Positions 50,522-55,284 of a stretch of DNA of 55,284 bases are shown here, in pieces. The notes under the pieces were generated by a model. The model was not told where the DNA came from and searched no databases. It saw only the letters and a list, made by a program, of their open reading frames with translations. Source of the DNA: Paracoccaceae bacterium. GTDB taxonomy: Bacteria > Pseudomonadota > Alphaproteobacteria > Rhodobacterales > Rhodobacteraceae. Each line of letters opens with the position of its first letter. Position 1 is the first letter of the stretch. A program made the translations under genes and the position numbers. The DNA lies in assembly GCA_902534325.1 (NCBI GenBank), contig CACAPQ010000015.1, forward strand, positions 1 through 55,284, read 5' to 3'.

Positions 50522-50572
50522 ACCAAATTTATTTCAACAAAATATAGCAGATGATCGAATAATAACCAAAAC

Positions 50573-50830
50573 CTAATTCATACCCAGCGCTGTTTTGTAC
50601 ATACTTAGAATAGCCTCTTCTTCAGCGACATCTTCCAAATCACGTTTTCGTAAAGACACAATTTTTCGCATTATTCTCGTATCATATCCACGTGACTTTG
50701 CCTCAGCCATAACTTCTTTTTGTTGATCAGAAATATCTTTTTTTTCAATTTCCAAACGCTCAAATCTTTCAACGAATTGCCTCAACTCTTCTCCAGCTAC
50801 TCTGTAACTGTCAGGCACGGTATCAACCAT
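50573..50830 (-). CDS. gapR: GapR (DUF2312) nucleoid-associated protein
   Basis: 85 residues, helical: AGEELRQFVERFERLEIEKKDISDQQKEVMAEAKSRGYDTRIMRKIVSLRK. GapR binds overtwisted DNA ahead of replication forks and RNA polymerase in alphaproteobacteria. TAGGAGGGAATA precedes the ATG. This marks the return to conserved core genes. Confidence 0.85.
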   Translation of the reverse strand: MVDTVPDSYRVAGEELRQFVERFERLEIEKKDISDQQKEVMAEAKSRGYDTRIMRKIVSLRKRDLEDVAEEEAILSMYKTALGMN

Positions 50831-50937
50831 TATTCCCTCCTACCAAAAATGGATAAACTTTATCTAAATTTTTAAATCATTAGAGAACTTGCGATATTGA
50901 ATAAACTAGCTTAACTCAAGGCCAAAACGGTGTAGAA

Positions 50938-51150
50938 ATGGAATTACTTATTTGGATAGGTTCAATTTTATCTATACTTGGCCTTGTTGGCCTCTTTTGG
51001 TGCGTTAAAAACGTTTTAAAGGCAAAAAAGTCTGCAGTATCAGATGAAGAATTGCGTAGCAGCTTACAAAAAGTAGTTCCTTTAAATATGGCCTCACTTT
51101 TCTTATCTGCTACCGGTTTAATGCTAGTTATTCTTGGAATAATGCTCTGA
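50938..51150 (+). CDS. Small membrane protein, 70 residues
   Basis: Two helices (LIWIGSILSILGLVGLFWCV; MASLFLSATGLMLVILGIML) around a basic loop. Found divergent from gapR. No function known. Confidence 0.6.
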   Translation: MELLIWIGSILSILGLVGLFWCVKNVLKAKKSAVSDEELRSSLQKVVPLNMASLFLSATGLMLVILGIML

Positions 51151-51219
51151 GAAATCACTTTACGTTAGGCTTGATTTACTTCCTGTTTTTCATGTACCTT
51201 TTGCTTATCGGAGGTGTAT

Positions 51220-52083
51220 ATGAAACCAAACGTCGCATCATTTTTTGATAATGCTACAAACACCATATCATATGTAGTTTCAGACCCTAACGGGAACTCA
51301 TGTGCCATTATAGATAGTGTTTTAGATTTTGATTTTTCTTCAGGCAGGACAAATACTGCATTTGCTGAAGAAATTATAGCTTTTGTAAATGAAAAAGGCT
51401 TAACAGTGGAATGGCTGTTGGAGTCTCACGTACACGCTGATCACTTATCAGCAGCTCCATATCTACAGGAAAAAATTGGCGGAAAAATCGCCATTGGGGA
51501 GAATATCAAACTAGTCCAGGATACTTTCGGGAAAATATTCAATGAAGGCACAGAGTTTCAGCGCGATGGCTCGCAGTTTGATAGACTTTTTAAAGATGGT
51601 GACAGTTTTCATATAGGGCAAATGCGAGGTGATGTCATTCACACACCAGGGCATACACCCGCATGTCTCACGTATGTAATTGGTGATGCAGCTTTTGTTG
51701 GCGATACACTTTTTATGCCTGATTTTGGAACTGCGCGATGTGATTTTCCAGGTGGGTCATCAACCACGATGTTTCATTCTATACAAAAGATTTTAAGTCT
51801 ATCGGATGATACGAGGATATTTGTAGGACATGACTACAAGTCTCCGGAAAGAGATGAGTTTGCCTGGGAGACAACTGTCCGAGAGCAAAAAGAAAAAAAT
51901 ATCCATATTAAAGTAGGGAATTCTAAAGAAGATTTCGTAAAGATGAGGGACGAGCGCGATAAGAAATTGAATATGCCAAAGTTAATAATTCCATCTCTGC
52001 AGGTGAATATGAGAGCTGGGAATATGCCCGACCCGGATGAACAGGGTAATACATACATAAAAGTCCCTGTAAATAAACTTTGA
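51220..52083 (+). CDS. Metallo-beta-lactamase-fold protein, Blh/ETHE1-like (persulfide dioxygenase type)
   Basis: 287 residues from ATG at 51220 after TCGGAGGTGTAT. Metal motif ESHVHADHLSAAPYL (HxHxDH), then HTPGHTPACLTYVIGDAAFVGDTLF and FVGHDYKS. Such proteins oxidise glutathione persulfide in sulfide detoxification. A DUF442 gene follows, as in the Blh/BigR sulfur modules. Confidence 0.8.
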   Translation: MKPNVASFFDNATNTISYVVSDPNGNSCAIIDSVLDFDFSSGRTNTAFAEEIIAFVNEKGLTVEWLLESHVHADHLSAAPYLQEKIGGKIAIGENIKLVQDTFGKIFNEGTEFQRDGSQFDRLFKDGDSFHIGQMRGDVIHTPGHTPACLTYVIGDAAFVGDTLFMPDFGTARCDFPGGSSTTMFHSIQKILSLSDDTRIFVGHDYKSPERDEFAWETTVREQKEKNIHIKVGNSKEDFVKMRDERDKKLNMPKLIIPSLQVNMRAGNMPDPDEQGNTYIKVPVNKL

Positions 52084-52106
52084 GTTAGCCAGACATCTAG
52101 GAAAAA

Positions 52107-52505
52107 ATGCAAATCGTTAATATATCTGGACTATACCATGTTTCTCCTCAAATATCCTTAACAGATGTGGAGTTTCTTTCAGAAAAGGGCTTTGAAAAAA
52201 TTATTTGCAATCGCCCTGATTTTGAAGTCCCCCCAAATATCCAATCTTATATAATCGAAAAAGTTGCAACGGAAATAGGCCTATTATTTGAATATCACCC
52301 TCTGACATTCGATAATATGAATGCTGAGAATATTGAAAAGCAGATGGCTTTTATAAATGGAAGTGAGCGCCCGGTTTTGGCCTACTGTACTAGCGGAACT
52401 AGATGTGCTGCTATTTGGGCGTTAGGTCAAATTGGAAAGATGTCTAAAGATGAAATTTTAAAAACAACGCTAGAAAGTGGGTATAATCTCGAAGGTTTGC
52501 TATAA
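52107..52505 (+). CDS. DUF442/TIGR01244-type sulfurtransferase-like protein
   Basis: 132 residues. N-terminal half with QISLTDVEFLSEKGFEKIICNRPD and catalytic loop YCTSGTRCAAIWAL, like the tyrosine-phosphatase-fold sulfurtransferase domain fused to the dioxygenase in Blh. Here it is a separate gene 24 bases after the dioxygenase. Confidence 0.8.
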   Translation: MQIVNISGLYHVSPQISLTDVEFLSEKGFEKIICNRPDFEVPPNIQSYIIEKVATEIGLLFEYHPLTFDNMNAENIEKQMAFINGSERPVLAYCTSGTRCAAIWALGQIGKMSKDEILKTTLESGYNLEGLL

Positions 52506-52657
52506 TTGCTAGCTGGCCATTAACATTTGACGAAACATCTTAAAGAAGTTTTACATATTTAGAGTTGCGAGCTTGCGATTTAGCTTTATAAATTTGGTCT
52601 TGCTACAAACTAGGTAAATAAAGCCGAATAACGATCTTATTATCTATGGGAGACCAC

Positions 52658-54601
52658 ATGTCTAATAATATTTTTCCTCCAAGCGACAAATTTAAAGCCA
52701 ACGCTATTATTGACAAACAGCGCTATGAAGAAATGTATTCTGAATCTATAAATGATCCAGATGCGTTTTGGTCAAAGCATGGTTTGCGAATAGACTGGAT
52801 AAAACCCTTCACTAAAATCAAAAACGTGTCGTACGAACACCCAAATGTTTCAATAAAGTGGTTTGAGGACGGTGAGCTGAATATTTCGGCTAATTGTATC
52901 GACCGACACCTTGAAAGTCGTGGTGAGCAAACAGCTATCATATGGGAAGGCGACAACCCTTCAGAGAGTAAGCATGTAACTTATAGCGAGCTGCATCAAC
53001 AAGTGAGCAAGCTTGCAAATGTTTATAAAAATTTAGGTTTGTCTAAGGGTGACCGCGTAGTGCTTTATATGCCAATGATACCTGAGGCAGCATATGCAAT
53101 GCTCGCATGTGCAAGGATTGGAGCGATTCACTCCATTGTTTTTGCAGGATTTTCACCTGAAGCGTTAGCCGCTCGAGTTGAAGGCTGTAAAGCCTCACTT
53201 ATAGTAACAGCCGATGAAGCGCCTAGGGGTGGAAAAAATACATCATTGAAGGCAAACGTAGATAAAGCATTAGAGATATGCGGTGATGTGCAAACTCTGG
53301 TAGTTGAAAGAACCGGAGGTAATGTCCCGATGACGGAAGGTCGCGACATATCTTATAATTCTGCAATGAAGGATGCATCTGAAAAATGTGAGCCAACTGC
53401 CATGAATGCAGAAGATCCATTATTTATACTTTATACATCAGGCTCAACTGGCGCGCCTAAAGGTGTTCAACACTGTTCAGGTGGATATTTGGTTTGGGCT
53501 TCAATGACACATGAATACGTATTTGATTATCACCAAGATGATATTTTCTGGTGTACTGCGGACGTAGGATGGGTAACTGGCCATAGCTATATTGTTTATG
53601 GTCCCCTTGCAAACGGAGCAACAACCTTAATGTTTGAGGGAATTCCAACCTACCCTGATGCATCCCGATTTTGGCAAGTTTGTGAAAAACATAAGGTAAA
53701 CCAGTTTTATACTGCTCCAACAGCCATTCGTGCCTTAATGGGCCAAGGTAATGAATATGTTGAAAAATGTAATTTATCGTCCCTAAAAGTTCTGGGAACA
53801 GTCGGCGAGCCCATAAACCCAGAGGCATGGAATTGGTACAATGAGGTCGTTGGAAAAGGGAATTGCCCAATTGTTGACACATGGTGGCAAACTGAAACTG
53901 GCGGGCACCTGCTAACACCAATTCCTGGAGCGACGGATACAAAACCTGGGTCGGCAACAAATCCATTTTTTGGAATTAAACCAGCTATTTTAGATCCACA
54001 GACAGGCCAAGAAATAGACGATACTGAAGCAGAGGGTGTTTTATGTATCAAAGATAGTTGGCCAGGGCAAATGCGTACTGTTTATGGAGATCATGATCGC
54101 TTTGTAAAAACATACTTCAGTGATTACAAAGGGTATTATTTTACTGGGGATGGTTGCCGTCGCGATAGTGACGGATATTACTGGATTACGGGTCGGGTAG
54201 ATGATGTTATAAATGTGTCAGGTCATAGAATGGGGACTGCAGAGGTTGAGAGTGCCCTTGTTGCTCACCCTAAAGTTTCGGAAGCCGCAGTGGTTGGTTT
54301 TCCACATGATATCAAGGGACAGGGTATTTACTGCTATGTGACACTAATGTCTGGTGAAACACCTACTGAAGAACTTCGTTTGGAACTAAGGAATTGGGTT
54401 CGCACCGAAATCGGACCGATTGCTTCTCCAGATCTCATTCAATGGGCACCTGGTTTACCAAAAACGCGTTCTGGAAAAATCATGCGGAGAATATTAAGAA
54501 AAATCGCTGAAAACGACTACGGTTCTTTAGGAGATACATCTACATTAGCAGAACCTGCTGTTGTAGACGACCTTATTATAAATAGAATGAACGATGCTTA
54601 A
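52658..54601 (+). CDS. acsA: Acetyl-CoA synthetase (AMP-forming)
   Basis: 647 residues from ATG at 52658 (GGGAGACC upstream); ATG at 52646 is a weaker alternative. P-loop-like [32 protein letters not shown], hinge [20 protein letters not shown], and [15 protein letters not shown] with the catalytic Lys that is acetylated in regulation. Full length for the family. Converts acetate to acetyl-CoA; may feed on acetate from the carnitine pathway but is not next to it. Confidence 0.95.
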   Translation: MSNNIFPPSDKFKANAIIDKQRYEEMYSESINDPDAFWSKHGLRIDWIKPFTKIKNVSYEHPNVSIKWFEDGELNISANCIDRHLESRGEQTAIIWEGDNPSESKHVTYSELHQQVSKLANVYKNLGLSKGDRVVLYMPMIPEAAYAMLACARIGAIHSIVFAGFSPEALAARVEGCKASLIVTADEAPRGGKNTSLKANVDKALEICGDVQTLVVERTGGNVPMTEGRDISYNSAMKDASEKCEPTAMNAEDPLFILYTSGSTGAPKGVQHCSGGYLVWASMTHEYVFDYHQDDIFWCTADVGWVTGHSYIVYGPLANGATTLMFEGIPTYPDASRFWQVCEKHKVNQFYTAPTAIRALMGQGNEYVEKCNLSSLKVLGTVGEPINPEAWNWYNEVVGKGNCPIVDTWWQTETGGHLLTPIPGATDTKPGSATNPFFGIKPAILDPQTGQEIDDTEAEGVLCIKDSWPGQMRTVYGDHDRFVKTYFSDYKGYYFTGDGCRRDSDGYYWITGRVDDVINVSGHRMGTAEVESALVAHPKVSEAAVVGFPHDIKGQGIYCYVTLMSGETPTEELRLELRNWVRTEIGPIASPDLIQWAPGLPKTRSGKIMRRILRKIAENDYGSLGDTSTLAEPAVVDDLIINRMNDA

Positions 54602-54637
54602 TTAATTTAACCAAAATTAAAGATCAAGACCATTAGT

Positions 54638-55284
54638 TCAGCTTTGGATATTTTGCTTTAAGTTTTCTCGTAAGGTAGTTTTAAGGACTTTTCCATAATT
54701 ATTTTTCGGCAATTCAGTGATATTGATATAGTATTTCGGTCTCTTAAAGCGAGCAATGTGTTTAAGGCAGTGTTGATCAAGAGTTTCAGGCAAAAATTTA
54801 TGTCCTTTTTCTATCACAATAAAAGCAACAACTTCCTCTCCCCAGTCATCATTTTCTCTGCCAACTACTGAAGCTTCGCTTACAGATTTATGCAAAAGTA
54901 GAATTTCTTCGACTTCTCTTGGATATATATTTGATCCGCCAGAAATAATCATATCTTTTGAACGATCATGCATAGTTATATAACCATCCTTGTCCATCGA
55001 CCCTACATCTCCAGTCAATAACCAGCCGTCAATAATTGTTTTTGAAGTAGCTTCTTTATTATCCCAATAACCTGGCATGACGATATCACCTCGCACCATA
55101 ATTTCGCCTGTTTCTTCAGGTTTGCATATACCGCCAGTTTTATTACCTATTTTGACTTCAACCGCAGATTGAGCCCAGCCAACAGACTGCAAGCGCTCTT
55201 TCCATTTTTTTGATTTTCGATCTGCAACCTCATATCTTGGAAGAACTGTTATACCCATTGGGCACTCACCTTGACCATAAACTT
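54638..55284 (-). CDS. AMP-forming acyl-CoA ligase, C-terminal part (5' end beyond window)
   Basis: The minus-strand frame is open to the window edge (no start inside; the Met at 55258 lies within the conserved YGQGECPMGIT). Visible motifs: YGQGECP, WLLTGDVGSMDKDGYI, HDRSKDMIISGGSNIYPREVEEIL and NNYGKVLKTTLRE with the catalytic Lys. Fatty-acid or aryl-acid activating family; substrate unknown. Convergent with acsA. Confidence 0.85.
   Translation of the reverse strand, partial: VYGQGECPMGITVLPRYEVADRKSKKWKERLQSVGWAQSAVEVKIGNKTGGICKPEETGEIMVRGDIVMPGYWDNKEATSKTIIDGWLLTGDVGSMDKDGYITMHDRSKDMIISGGSNIYPREVEEILLLHKSVSEASVVGRENDDWGEEVVAFIVIEKGHKFLPETLDQHCLKHIARFKRPKYYINITELPKNNYGKVLKTTLRENLKQNIQS

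Overview
The window is about 55 kb of AT-rich (roughly 40% G+C by eye) bacterial chromosome. Gene content points to a marine alphaproteobacterium, most likely a low-GC member of the Rhodobacterales/roseobacter group. The pointers are a GapR (DUF2312) gene, a carnitine/gamma-butyrobetaine catabolic cluster with a BKACE enzyme, a glxBCD-glnT cluster, and a tiny secreted three-cysteine protein of a kind common in Rhodobacteraceae. The taxonomic call is an inference.

Region 1 (1-15.5 kb) is metabolic and tightly packed. It opens with the 3' end of an aldehyde dehydrogenase and a luciferase-like flavin monooxygenase. A CaiD-like hydratase, a carnitine-dehydrogenase-like enzyme, a convergent CdhR-like regulator, a BKACE (dehydrocarnitine-cleavage) enzyme, an acyl-CoA dehydrogenase and an ADP-forming acyl-CoA ligase follow. 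Together they suggest aerobic breakdown of gamma-butyrobetaine/carnitine: CoA activation, desaturation, hydration, oxidation, then cleavage towards glycine betaine. Next come a carboxymuconolactone-decarboxylase-like protein, glxBCD plus glnT (glutamate-synthase-like subunits and type III glutamine synthetase), and a TTG-started fusion of a class III CoA-transferase with a flavin reductase.

Region 2 (15.5-32.5 kb) is loosely packed accessory DNA. It holds many small proteins: single-TM microproteins, small secreted proteins, ABM/dimeric-barrel-like proteins, a YceI protein, a SnoaL-like protein, GAF and cNMP-binding proteins, a YunG-like protein and a methyltransferase. It also holds degenerate gene copies and several families of short dispersed repeats. 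A four-copy ~80-bp repeat, a two-copy 43-bp hairpin repeat and a three-copy signal-peptide-coding repeat are not explained by the genes.

Region 3 (32.6-48.8 kb) is a tandem integration hotspot at the 3' end of tRNA-Thr(UGU), which is intact at 48,710-48,785 on the minus strand. A 46-bp perfect copy of the tRNA 3' half lies at 38,530 and a 24-bp match to that copy's flank and core lies at 32,600. This delimits element 1 (integrase at its right end; secreted Cys-repeat/peptidoglycan-binding protein, Zn-finger protein, MORN proteins) and element 2 (P4-type integrase, AlpA-like factor, RepA-like ATPase with a nearby perfect palindrome, XRE regulator, and a chain of small genes ending in GIY-YIG/membrane proteins). 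Paired heptamer motifs next to the att copies look like integrase arm sites.

Region 4 (48.8-55.3 kb) returns to core genome: an FbpB-type iron permease, GapR, a small membrane protein, an ETHE1/Blh-like metallo-beta-lactamase with a DUF442 sulfurtransferase, acetyl-CoA synthetase, and the 3' part of another acyl-CoA ligase. All functions are read from sequence patterns without database searches.
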